Source: JBLHRE01 sp047625765 (GTDB lineage Bacteria; Bacteroidota; Bacteroidia; Flavobacteriales; JBLHRE01). From it: DNA of 20,981 nt. The translations under genes were made by a program, and so were the position numbers. The notes under the pieces are model-generated. The model searched no databases. It was not told the origin of the DNA and saw nothing but the letters and a program-made list of their open reading frames with translations. The stretch is taken from NCBI GenBank assembly GCA_047625765.1, contig JBLHRE010000015.1, positions 1 through 20,981 of the forward strand. Reading direction: 5' to 3'. Numbering within the stretch: position 1 is the first letter of the stretch; every line of letters begins with the position of its first letter. Below, piece by piece: positions 5,448-12,543 of the stretch.

Positions 5448-6857
5448 ATGAAAATAGAACAGATTTATACCGGTTGTTTAGCACAAGGAGCATATTACAT
5501 TACCAGTAATGGCGAAGCTGCTATCATTGATCCACTTAGAGAAGTTGCGCCCTATTTAAAACGTGCCGAAGAGGATGGAGTGAAAATCAAATACATTTTC
5601 GAAACACATTTTCATGCTGATTTTGTGAGTGGTCATGTTACCCTAGCAGAAAAGACAGGAGCCAAAATTGTTTTTGGCCCCAGCGCTGTAACAGGTTTCG
5701 ATGCTCATATCGCAAAAGATGAAGAAATTTTCAAAATCGGAGACATCAAAATAAAGGCATTACATACTCCAGGGCATACCATGGAAAGTACCACCTATTT
5801 ATTGATTGATGAAAACGATAAGGATCACGCTATATTCTCAGGAGACACTTTGTTCTTAGGAGATGTAGGGAGACCAGATTTGGCTCAAAAATCGAACGAA
5901 GTCACCCAAGAAGAATTAGCAGGAACTCTATTCGATAGCTTGCGCAACAAGATTATGCCTTTGGCAGATGATGTTACCGTTTACCCTGCTCATGGAGCAG
6001 GTTCTGCTTGCGGTAAAAATATGATGAAGGAGACTGTGGATTCTTTAGGTAATCAAAAGCAGATGAATTATGCTTTGCGTGCCGATATGACCAAAGAGGA
6101 GTTTATTGCTGAAGTAATCGATGGCCTTTTACCTCCTCCAGCATATTTCCCATTAAATGTACAAATGAACAAGGAAGGCTACGAAAGTATTGACTCTGTT
6201 TTAGAATCTGGATTGCAAGCATTGAATCCTCAAGATTTTGAAACCATAGCTACGGAAATAGGCGCTTTGATGTTGGATGTAAGAAAGACAACAGATTTCA
6301 CAGCAGCACATGTACCCAATAGTATTTTCATTGGCTTAGATGGAGGGTTTGCACCTTGGGTAGGAGAATTGATTGTTGATGTCAACCAACCTATTATATT
6401 AATTGTTAACGAAGGTAGAGAAGAAGAAGCAGTCACGAGATTGGCGCGTGTTGGTTTCGATCACACCTTGGGTTTCTTGAAAGGTGGTGTTGAAGCTTGG
6501 AAAGCTGCTGGCAAAGAAGTTGAATCCTTAGAATCTATTCCTGCTACGGAATTTGCAGAACGATTTGAAGGTGTGAAGGATGTGGTTTTTGATGTTAGAA
6601 AACCAGGTGAATTTACCTCTGAACATATTGATGGTGCTCATTTAGCAACCCTCGCAGATTTAAATAAACACTTAAATGATTTCCCTGAAGACAAGGATTT
6701 TTATGTGCATTGTGCTGGAGGCTATCGCTCAGTAATTGCATCATCTATCCTTAAATCAAGAGGAATACATAATATTGTTGAAGTACAGGGAGGATACGGA
6801 GCTATTAAGCTTACCAACATTCCTAGAACAGATTATGTCTGTCCTTCGACTTTATAA
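5448..6857 (+). CDS. Persulfide dioxygenase fused to two rhodanese domains
   Basis: A 469-residue cytoplasmic enzyme. Residues 1-245 form an ETHE1-like metallo-beta-lactamase-fold dioxygenase: T-H-F-H-A-D (H54, H56, D58), H63, H-T-P-G-H (H110), S-G-D-T-L-F (D133), the family signature G-D-V-G-R-P-D-L and Y-P-A-H-G (H182). H54, H110 and D133 are the expected mononuclear iron ligands. C188 follows in G-S-A-C-G-K. A first rhodanese-like domain (about 262-355) has N-E-G-R where the catalytic Cys loop should be, so it is catalytically dead. The second (about 366-460) keeps C422 in C-A-G-G-Y-R. This order, dioxygenase, dead rhodanese, live rhodanese, matches Staphylococcus aureus CstB. The enzyme oxidises low-molecular-weight persulfide to sulfite, with the rhodanese able to make thiosulfate. 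It is translationally close to the exporter gene upstream. Confidence 0.94.
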   Translation: MKIEQIYTGCLAQGAYYITSNGEAAIIDPLREVAPYLKRAEEDGVKIKYIFETHFHADFVSGHVTLAEKTGAKIVFGPSAVTGFDAHIAKDEEIFKIGDIKIKALHTPGHTMESTTYLLIDENDKDHAIFSGDTLFLGDVGRPDLAQKSNEVTQEELAGTLFDSLRNKIMPLADDVTVYPAHGAGSACGKNMMKETVDSLGNQKQMNYALRADMTKEEFIAEVIDGLLPPPAYFPLNVQMNKEGYESIDSVLESGLQALNPQDFETIATEIGALMLDVRKTTDFTAAHVPNSIFIGLDGGFAPWVGELIVDVNQPIILIVNEGREEEAVTRLARVGFDHTLGFLKGGVEAWKAAGKEVESLESIPATEFAERFEGVKDVVFDVRKPGEFTSEHIDGAHLATLADLNKHLNDFPEDKDFYVHCAGGYRSVIASSILKSRGIHNIVEVQGGYGAIKLTNIPRTDYVCPSTL

Positions 6858-6866
6858 ATGACATTT

Positions 6867-6893
6867 AAAGGCTGCAATTATGTAGCCTTTTTA
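6867..6893 (+). terminator. Rho-independent terminator after the dioxygenase gene
   Basis: AAAGGCTGC (6867-6875) pairs with GTAGCCTTT (6882-6890) with one G-T wobble around the loop AATTAT, followed by T residues. It begins about ten bases after the stop codon and splits the sulfur gene run into two transcription units. Confidence 0.8.
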
Positions 6894-6927
6894 AGTTTCC
6901 ACAAGGGCAATGTAACTTTAGTTGCTG

Positions 6928-6955
6928 TTTGGAAATAGTGCAAAATGTATTTTTG
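6928..6955 (+). promoter_or_regulatory. Promoter for the rhodanese-thioredoxin unit
   Basis: TATTTTTG at 6948-6955 matches TAnnTTTG, with TTTG at 6928-6931 sixteen bases upstream or TTG at 6922-6924 twenty-three bases upstream. It follows the terminator and precedes the start codon by 28 bases, as expected for a new transcription unit. Confidence 0.6.
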
Positions 6956-6983
6956 CAGTAGTAATAATTTAACAAGAGAATAA

Positions 6984-7292
6984 ATGGGTTTATTTAATAC
7001 GATTTTTGGAGGCAACTCTAAAGAAGCGGCAAAAGAAATGATTTCGAAGGGAGCTGTAATTATAGATGTTCGCTCTCCTGGTGAATTCCAAGGCGGACAT
7101 GTTGCAGGTTCTAAAAACATTCCCCTTCCGGATATTCAGAACAAGTTGGAAGAAATTAAAAAGATCGATAAACCAATCGTACTTTGCTGTGCTAGTGGAA
7201 ACCGCTCAGGTCAAGCAATGAGTTACTTAAAATCGGAAGGAATTAACTGTGAGAACGGTGGTGGCTGGATGCAAGTAAATGCAATGATGTAA
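6984..7292 (+). CDS. Single-domain rhodanese (sulfurtransferase)
   Basis: A 102-residue cytoplasmic sulfurtransferase of the PspE/GlpE size class. I-I-D-V-R-S-P-G-E-F and G-H-V-x-G-S-K-N-I-P are the conserved CH2A-type segments. The active-site loop is C-A-S-G-N-R with catalytic C69, preceded by C68, and followed by the usual S-G-Q-A helix and a G-G-W turn. Such proteins pass a persulfide sulfur from thiosulfate or polysulfide to thiols. The gene opens the second sulfur unit; its TAA stop shares one base with the ATG of the next gene (TAATG), so the two are translationally coupled. The thioredoxin two genes on is a plausible reductant or acceptor. Confidence 0.93.
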   Translation: MGLFNTIFGGNSKEAAKEMISKGAVIIDVRSPGEFQGGHVAGSKNIPLPDIQNKLEEIKKIDKPIVLCCASGNRSGQAMSYLKSEGINCENGGGWMQVNAMM

Positions 7293-7549
7293 TGCCGTGG
7301 CTTCTTAAAAAATTAAAAGAACGTTGGAGTGTGGTGCGCATTATCAGACTGCTACTTTCCGTTTTCGTAGGTATACAAGGAGCTATACAAAGCAGCAGTT
7401 TGTTAATCGCATTTGCGTTTATCTTATTCATCCAATCGCTTAGTAATTATAGATGTGTTCCTTGTGCAGATGTAGGCACTTGTGGTTCTGTTCCGTTAAA
7501 TGCTTCCAACAAGTTAATAGCAAAATCCAGTTTTGAAGAAATAAAGTAA
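7292..7549 (+). CDS. Small membrane protein with three conserved-looking cysteines
   Basis: An 85-residue protein. A basic N-terminus (K-K-L-K-E-R, R-I-I-R) precedes a hydrophobic hairpin of two short segments (about 18-34 and 36-51), and then a C-terminal tail with C55, C58 and C64 (C-V-P-C-A-D-V-G-T-C-G). It resembles the DUF2892/YgaP-type inner membrane proteins that occur with rhodaneses, but I cannot assign it firmly. It is translationally coupled to the rhodanese upstream (one-base overlap) and precedes the thioredoxin by four bases. The cysteine tail could accept or bind sulfane sulfur or a metal; that is inference. Confidence 0.75.
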   Translation: MPWLLKKLKERWSVVRIIRLLLSVFVGIQGAIQSSSLLIAFAFILFIQSLSNYRCVPCADVGTCGSVPLNASNKLIAKSSFEEIK

Positions 7550-7553
7550 GATT

Positions 7554-7850
7554 ATGGCAACTTTCAAAGAAATCATAAGTAGCGACAAACCCGTTTTAGT
7601 AGATTTTTTTGCTGAATGGTGTGGACCATGTAAAACAATGGGGCCAATTCTTACCGATTTAAAAGGGATGGTTGGTAAAGACGCGTCAATTATTAAAATT
7701 GATGTAGACAAAAACCCCAAGATTGCTGCTGCTTATCAAGTTAGTGGCGTACCCACTTTAATAGTCTTTAAAAATGGTGAACTTAAGTGGAGAGAATCTG
7801 GTGTTTTTCCTGCCTCAAAACTCAAGCAAATAATAGAATCGCATAAGTAA
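7554..7850 (+). CDS. Thioredoxin
   Basis: A 98-residue cytoplasmic thioredoxin with the active site W-C-G-P-C (C23, C26), the buried acidic residue in V-D-F-F-A-E-W and the cis-proline loop S-G-V-P-T near residue 67. The fold is complete and there is no signal peptide. Its place between the rhodanese/membrane protein genes and the membrane oxygenase gene suggests a job in reducing protein persulfides or recycling the rhodaneses rather than the housekeeping role. The two adjacent genes lie 4 and 6 bases away, so this is one operon. Confidence 0.94.
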   Translation: MATFKEIISSDKPVLVDFFAEWCGPCKTMGPILTDLKGMVGKDASIIKIDVDKNPKIAAAYQVSGVPTLIVFKNGELKWRESGVFPASKLKQIIESHK

Positions 7851-7856
7851 TCTGCC

Positions 7857-8741
7857 ATGAATAAGTATTTAGACATCTTTCTTCAGTCCTTTTCTGGATA
7901 TTGGAATTATTTGCTGTCCGAAATTCTAAATCCTTCATGGCACAACTATTTCTATTGGCTTATTGCATTATCAGTTGTGGTTTGGCTGTTGGAACTTATC
8001 GTCCCATGGAGAAAGAGCCAATCCTTTATTAGAAAGGATTTTTGGATGGATGCTTTTTATATGTTCTTCAATTTCTTTCTATTTTCCTTAGTGCTCTATA
8101 ATGGTGTTTCGAATGTTGCCGTAAACCTTTTTCATGATCTACTCGCAGGACTTGGTATCACAAATATTGTAGCCATAGAAATAAGCTCATGGCCTGTTTG
8201 GGTGCAGCTCTTATTTGTGTTTGTTATAGCAGATTTTATTCAGTGGAATATACACCGCATGCTTCACAGAAATAAAAAATTGTGGGAGTTCCACAAAGTA
8301 CACCATTCTGTAAAAGAAATGGGCTTTGCAGCTCATTTACGCTTCCATTGGATGGAAACTGTTGTATACAAGTCAATCCTATATATCCCTCTTTCTATGA
8401 TCGGTTTTGGCATCGATGACTTTTTCATCGTACATATTATTTCGGTTGCCATTGGACATTTAAACCATGCCAATATTGGATGGGATTATGGCCCATTTAA
8501 ATATGTGTTTAACAATCCTAAAATGCATATTTGGCATCATGCAAAAGTATTGCCAAAAAACCATAGTCATGGAATGAATTTCGGAATAAGCCTTAGTGTT
8601 TGGGATTACTTATTTAAAACTGCCTACATTCCTTCTAATGGAAAAAACATAGAGTTAGGCTTTCCAGGCGACAATGAATTTCCAGCAACTTTTGGGCAAC
8701 AAGTTATTTACCCTTTGAACAAAACAAATGAAAATACTTGA
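7857..8741 (+). CDS. Sterol desaturase/fatty acid hydroxylase superfamily membrane protein
   Basis: A 294-residue membrane-bound di-iron oxygenase. It has hydrophobic segments at about 31-50, 66-85 and 113-130, and a later pair around 175-200. The histidine boxes are complete: H133-x3-H137, H146-x2-H149-H150, H201/H204 and H224-x2-H227-H228. These ligands hold the two irons that activate oxygen in desaturases and hydroxylases of lipids, carotenoids and sterols. The substrate cannot be told from the sequence. The gene follows the thioredoxin by six bases and overlaps the next small membrane protein by 14 bases, so it belongs to the sulfur operon by position. The link to sulfur chemistry is not explained by known family members. 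Confidence 0.9.
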   Translation: MNKYLDIFLQSFSGYWNYLLSEILNPSWHNYFYWLIALSVVVWLLELIVPWRKSQSFIRKDFWMDAFYMFFNFFLFSLVLYNGVSNVAVNLFHDLLAGLGITNIVAIEISSWPVWVQLLFVFVIADFIQWNIHRMLHRNKKLWEFHKVHHSVKEMGFAAHLRFHWMETVVYKSILYIPLSMIGFGIDDFFIVHIISVAIGHLNHANIGWDYGPFKYVFNNPKMHIWHHAKVLPKNHSHGMNFGISLSVWDYLFKTAYIPSNGKNIELGFPGDNEFPATFGQQVIYPLNKTNENT

Positions 8742-8952
8742 TAATTGGAAGCTACTAGTGTTAGCTAGTCTAACTCTAGGATTGGCTCCCTTTAACCCAG
8801 AACCACATATTTGGGGTAAACTAAAATGGATTTTTGGTGGGGCAAACGGAATGCAAGCTGCAGATTGGTTTGACACCCTGCTTCATGGAACCCCTTGGAT
8901 ACTCCTACTACTTTCGATCGTTAAATTAAGCACAAAAAAAAGACCTCAATAG
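8728..8952 (+). CDS. Conserved-looking small membrane protein of unknown function
   Basis: A 74-residue protein with two hydrophobic segments (about 8-22 and 52-66) joined by a polar stretch bearing A-P-F-N-P-E-P-H, G-K-L-K-W, G-G-A-N-G-M and D-W-F-D-T-L-L-H-G. It looks like a recurring short family sometimes labelled RND transporter in databases, although it is far too small to be one. The start ATG lies inside the end of the desaturase-like gene (14-base overlap in another frame), which indicates coupling. It ends within the hairpin of the terminator. I assign no function. Confidence 0.75.
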   Translation: MKILDNWKLLVLASLTLGLAPFNPEPHIWGKLKWIFGGANGMQAADWFDTLLHGTPWILLLLSIVKLSTKKRPQ

Positions 8953-8963
8953 AGGCCTTTTTT
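8933..8963. terminator. Bidirectional terminator between convergent units
   Basis: An A-run plus GACCTC (8942-8947) faces GAGGCC (8952-8957) plus a T-run, with loop AATA and one A-C mismatch. The A and T flanks let it act on both strands. It serves the plus-strand sulfur operon and the minus-strand barrel gene that ends at 8966. Confidence 0.75.
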
Positions 8964-8965
8964 AT

Positions 8966-10360
8966 TTATTCTGTTTTCTTTTTAAAGAAATTAAATTGCC
9001 TTTTTGGTTTAGGTGGTTTGGTAGAAAGTAGTTTCCGAGAATCCATCCCTTTTTTATCGTTATCTCTAAAGTTCCCAAAACTCAATCCAAATTGAACTCC
9101 TATATTTTTTGCATTCGGAACATTTAATAAAGCATGACCGTTATCAATTACCAAATATGCCTGAGCAAATAATAAGTTTGCTGCTATCCCTGCATTCCAA
9201 TTGAACAAGTAACCGGGCCTTGCGTAATACGTTGCTCTAAACTGTAGTCCTTTAGTTAAGGCGTAAGTACCTCCCAAATAAAAAGCAGGTTCCATTTTCC
9301 CTGCTAACAACTTACCATACAATAACACGTCTGCCGAAACGCGATCTGTAAATTGGTATTTACCTCCAACAGACATTTTGGTATATAAGCTAGACGAATA
9401 AGACTCGGATGACTTATTTGGTAATAAGGCTTCTTTCAAAGAGTCTAGAACCGCATCAAAATCTACCTCATTTTCTCCTTCTAAATCATAAAAGGTTCCT
9501 TCGTAAGTAAAGCTAGCATTATCATTTCTAAACACAGCAACCCCATTTTTCCAGTTAATTTTACCCAAATCAGTTACACTTGCATTAAAAGTAAGTTTGT
9601 CGCTATACTCGTAAGTACCTCCTAGGTCAATTCCAAACCCACGGTTCTTTGCGCCTAAGATTTGTTCTAGCATTGTCCCTTCTGGATTATCGATACCTGC
9701 CGTTCTTGCTATAAAATCAGATTCTATATTTAAATAATAAGTGTCTTTATCTGTTTCTAAAGTAAAGGCATTGTTTTCTACTGCAACATGCTGTATTCCT
9801 GTAATAAACTTAAGCCTAGCTCCCAATCTTAGACCCTCCATAAATGGTGCATCCATAGAGAATCCGGTATGGTATACTAAAGTATTCAGCACATTGGCCC
9901 CAAAACTACTTAAGTCTAATGGCTTATCTATAAAGGCTGCATTCCCATTTAAACCCAACTTCAAGGGGCCGCTAAACCCATCAATACTAATATCAGAATT
10001 TACATAAGCTCCAAACGAAACATGCATTTCCTTTACCTTAATTCCAACGTAAAGTCCTTCCATCATAAAATTGGAGAATATGCGCTCTTTCCCATCCAAG
10101 CGGTTCACAGCCTTTTTTAAGTTCGAACCAAAATCTGTATCCTTTCTAAAAAGATGTCCTAATGTAACATCCGTATTCCCTGCTCTAAAATAAAAATTAG
10201 TAGGTAACGTAATCTCAAATTTCGCATCTGGCATTACTGCCGGATTTATTAAACTGGATTGATGCGAAATAGAGAAATTAGAATGTAATAAACTTTGTGC
10301 TTGTGTTGTGGCAATTGTCCCTAAACTCAATATCACAAATGATTTTAAAAAATTCTTCAT
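8966..10360 (-). CDS. Outer membrane beta-barrel-like protein, DUF5723 type (copy 1)
   Basis: A 464-residue exported protein. Residues 1-21 are a signal peptide ending in T-Q-A/Q. The mature start has the N-P-A-V-M-P segment seen in many Bacteroidota surface barrels. The rest consists of alternating strands with G-A-x-L-x-F, D-L-G-G-T-Y-E-Y, V-T-D-L-G-K-I-N-W-K and repeated aromatic girdles, consistent with a DUF5723-type outer membrane barrel. A charged tail rich in K and P (about 435-464) follows. Its ATG lies three bases after the stop of the lipoprotein gene upstream, so the two form an operon. The plus-strand protein at 14609-15751 has the same V-x-N/D-L-G-x-I-x-W motif and is a distant paralogue. 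Function unknown. Confidence 0.8.
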   Translation of the reverse strand: MKNFLKSFVILSLGTIATTQAQSLLHSNFSISHQSSLINPAVMPDAKFEITLPTNFYFRAGNTDVTLGHLFRKDTDFGSNLKKAVNRLDGKERIFSNFMMEGLYVGIKVKEMHVSFGAYVNSDISIDGFSGPLKLGLNGNAAFIDKPLDLSSFGANVLNTLVYHTGFSMDAPFMEGLRLGARLKFITGIQHVAVENNAFTLETDKDTYYLNIESDFIARTAGIDNPEGTMLEQILGAKNRGFGIDLGGTYEYSDKLTFNASVTDLGKINWKNGVAVFRNDNASFTYEGTFYDLEGENEVDFDAVLDSLKEALLPNKSSESYSSSLYTKMSVGGKYQFTDRVSADVLLYGKLLAGKMEPAFYLGGTYALTKGLQFRATYYARPGYLFNWNAGIAANLLFAQAYLVIDNGHALLNVPNAKNIGVQFGLSFGNFRDNDKKGMDSRKLLSTKPPKPKRQFNFFKKKTE

Positions 10361-10363
10361 CTT

Positions 10364-12463
10364 TTAAAGGGTTTGAGTTATTTGTGCCTTAGCCGACAGT
10401 TGTAGCTCTATAAAGTAATCGGTAAAGAGTGTTACTTTGGTTGGAACATCACTTCCAAAGGTGTTGATTATCGCCTTTACACGCATCACGTCAGCTCCTA
10501 ATAAATTAGTTAGTTCCTGCCCTTCTAAGAAAATAGAATTGAAATAAACGGTTGGAGATATAACTCTTCCTTCTCCATCTACTGGCGCGGCCATCAAAGC
10601 ATCTATAAATATAGTATCAATTACTCCCCCAATAGAATCTTCCATTATTAATTGCAAATCGGCATCTAATGGGAAGCCATTGGTGATGTTAAAATTCAAT
10701 TGGATAGAATCTAATCCAAATTTATCTAATTCGCTAAAACTCCAATATATTCCTTCGTCATCCTCTAAGACTAATCCATCTACTGCTATTTCTAAAGGAA
10801 CTTCCACTTCCAGTCCAATGCTTACTTCACTATCTGCATAGGTGAAGTTTTTCTCTCCCGTATTTCCATTAGGGTTGATTCTAAAATTTCCATTCCCATA
10901 TATACTATCAGGAACCAAAGACATAAAGTTTACCACATTCGAATTGGTATTATTAATTTCCAAAGTGTCCTTTACGGTTTGTCCTCTTTCTGCAAAACTA
11001 GGGAACGATACCATCAAAAAAGGCGCATTCAGTTGTTCAGACTCCATGGTACTTGTATTAAATGCTTCCACGTTCATCTGTATATCAGAAGGTAAACCTA
11101 TCTCACTTGAAACTCTTAATCTAAAATGAGGGTTAAAGAACCTAAAATCACCTTTCAATTCTTTGATAAAACTAAAGTCCATTTTAGTAGTAAATGGATC
11201 TGTAGCCAATAGTTGTTGCCCAAAATATCCTTCCAAATATTCATACTCCAGATTTACAGCACTTACATCCAGTTGTATCTGATCTAAAGAGGTGAACTTT
11301 GTATAGGTCCCCGTAGATTTAATAGACACATCCACGGTAAGAGGAAGTAAATTAAAATCTTGAGTGACTACCTGATCTAAAGCAAATTCATATCCCGAAA
11401 CATCTATCGATCCTGTGGTGGTGGCTCCAGCTGCAATTGTAATCGTTTCTTGAAACGCACCACCATTAGTAACTGTTGGTAAATTGAATACAATTTCAAT
11501 TTCTTCTTGGAACGAAGAGCTAATGGTATAAGAAAACTCACCAGATTCCATGATTATTTTTGATATTTCCTCACCATTCCCGAGGTCTAAGTCAGCTGTA
11601 TCTGCCAATCCTTCAATAAATTGATCAGGAATAATAACCGTACCAGAATCAATAGTAATAACACTAACATTCATTTGAAAGGCTATCTGGTCGTCCGTGG
11701 ATATGTATACATGTTTGGTAGAGTCAAATGGGTTTGGCCCACTTCCTGGAGAGCTGAAATTTTCCAATTCAACAAAAATTTCATTTGTTAGTTTAACCCC
11801 AGCCAAATCTGCCGTTCTAGATAAGTTACTAGTCGCTGGAAAATTAGCGATATTGTAAGAAGCAACTGTAGATGAGTCAATTTTATTCTTTATTGCAATT
11901 ACCAAATTCTCCAAATCCACAGGAAAACCGTTAATAATTACCAAAGTAATAGAACCTTCCGATACATATACCTCTTGAAAATTGGAAAATGACTGTTCAG
12001 CAAAAGAACCAGCACTTTGCTCAGGTATTTCGGGAAAGTAATCCACAGAATTGTTTCTTGAACGTAAAGAATCCCCCAATTCTGGAGGGTTAATATTATC
12101 TAAAATCTGACTAAGTGTAGCAAATCCAGTCGAAGTAAAAGGTCCTACCGTGATTTCACCAACTTCAAAATTTTGAGATAATAAGTCTTGATCTTCTATT
12201 TGAATCAGTTCCGAAGCTGTTAGAGTAGCTATAGAATCATCTCGATAAACCACAGAAATAGAGTTGTTGGGGTTAATAACAATTGTCGAATCTGAGTCTT
12301 CGTTAATAACATCTCCAAGAGCTATTCTTGTCTTTATTAACGGGATAGCCATGGTTGGGCTAATGATTATATCATCTAAATTTCCAAAATCTAGTTGATC
12401 TCTTTTGCAGCCAAACATTAATACTGCAGCAAACAGCGTAATTTTGATTATTTTAGTCTTCAT
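10364..12463 (-). CDS. Large lipoprotein, paralogue of the divergent neighbour (copy 1)
   Basis: A 699-residue lipoprotein. It has a short signal peptide with lipobox L-M-F-G-C (lipidated C19) and then K-R-D, so an envelope location is expected. No known domain was recognised. The body is beta-rich and carries N-G-F-P motifs at 178-181 and 595-598, with a related I-G-L-P stretch near 455, and F-S-S-P-G-S-G at 236-242. These recur in the same order in the divergent plus-strand lipoprotein, and the C-termini also match (I-N-T-F-G against F-N-T-V-G, then a Y-F-I-E-L-Q-L or Y-A-I-G-I-Q-L strand). The gene is divergently placed from its paralogue across an 80-base gap and precedes a DUF5723-type barrel gene by three bases. 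Function unknown; partnership with the barrel is inferred. Confidence 0.82.
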   Translation of the reverse strand: MKTKIIKITLFAAVLMFGCKRDQLDFGNLDDIIISPTMAIPLIKTRIALGDVINEDSDSTIVINPNNSISVVYRDDSIATLTASELIQIEDQDLLSQNFEVGEITVGPFTSTGFATLSQILDNINPPELGDSLRSRNNSVDYFPEIPEQSAGSFAEQSFSNFQEVYVSEGSITLVIINGFPVDLENLVIAIKNKIDSSTVASYNIANFPATSNLSRTADLAGVKLTNEIFVELENFSSPGSGPNPFDSTKHVYISTDDQIAFQMNVSVITIDSGTVIIPDQFIEGLADTADLDLGNGEEISKIIMESGEFSYTISSSFQEEIEIVFNLPTVTNGGAFQETITIAAGATTTGSIDVSGYEFALDQVVTQDFNLLPLTVDVSIKSTGTYTKFTSLDQIQLDVSAVNLEYEYLEGYFGQQLLATDPFTTKMDFSFIKELKGDFRFFNPHFRLRVSSEIGLPSDIQMNVEAFNTSTMESEQLNAPFLMVSFPSFAERGQTVKDTLEINNTNSNVVNFMSLVPDSIYGNGNFRINPNGNTGEKNFTYADSEVSIGLEVEVPLEIAVDGLVLEDDEGIYWSFSELDKFGLDSIQLNFNITNGFPLDADLQLIMEDSIGGVIDTIFIDALMAAPVDGEGRVISPTVYFNSIFLEGQELTNLLGADVMRVKAIINTFGSDVPTKVTLFTDYFIELQLSAKAQITQTL

Positions 12464-12543
12464 ATAAAAACGATTGTTTTACTTTGTTTGGATATAAGAG
12501 GTGCTCAAAATCTTAAGCCTAGAACATTTAAGAAGACTAATTT
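12464..12543. promoter_or_regulatory. Divergent intergenic region between paralogous lipoprotein genes
   Basis: This 80-base AT-rich gap must hold promoters for both two-gene units. I see no perfect TAnnTTTG on either strand. A TATATCCA on the minus strand downstream of TTTTGAG is a weak candidate for the left unit. No operator-like repeat stands out. Confidence 0.35.

Noticed and set aside
9741..10007. A plus-strand 88-codon frame within the first barrel gene
   Set aside because: It is a shadow of the minus-strand gene, with no leader and no recognisable features.
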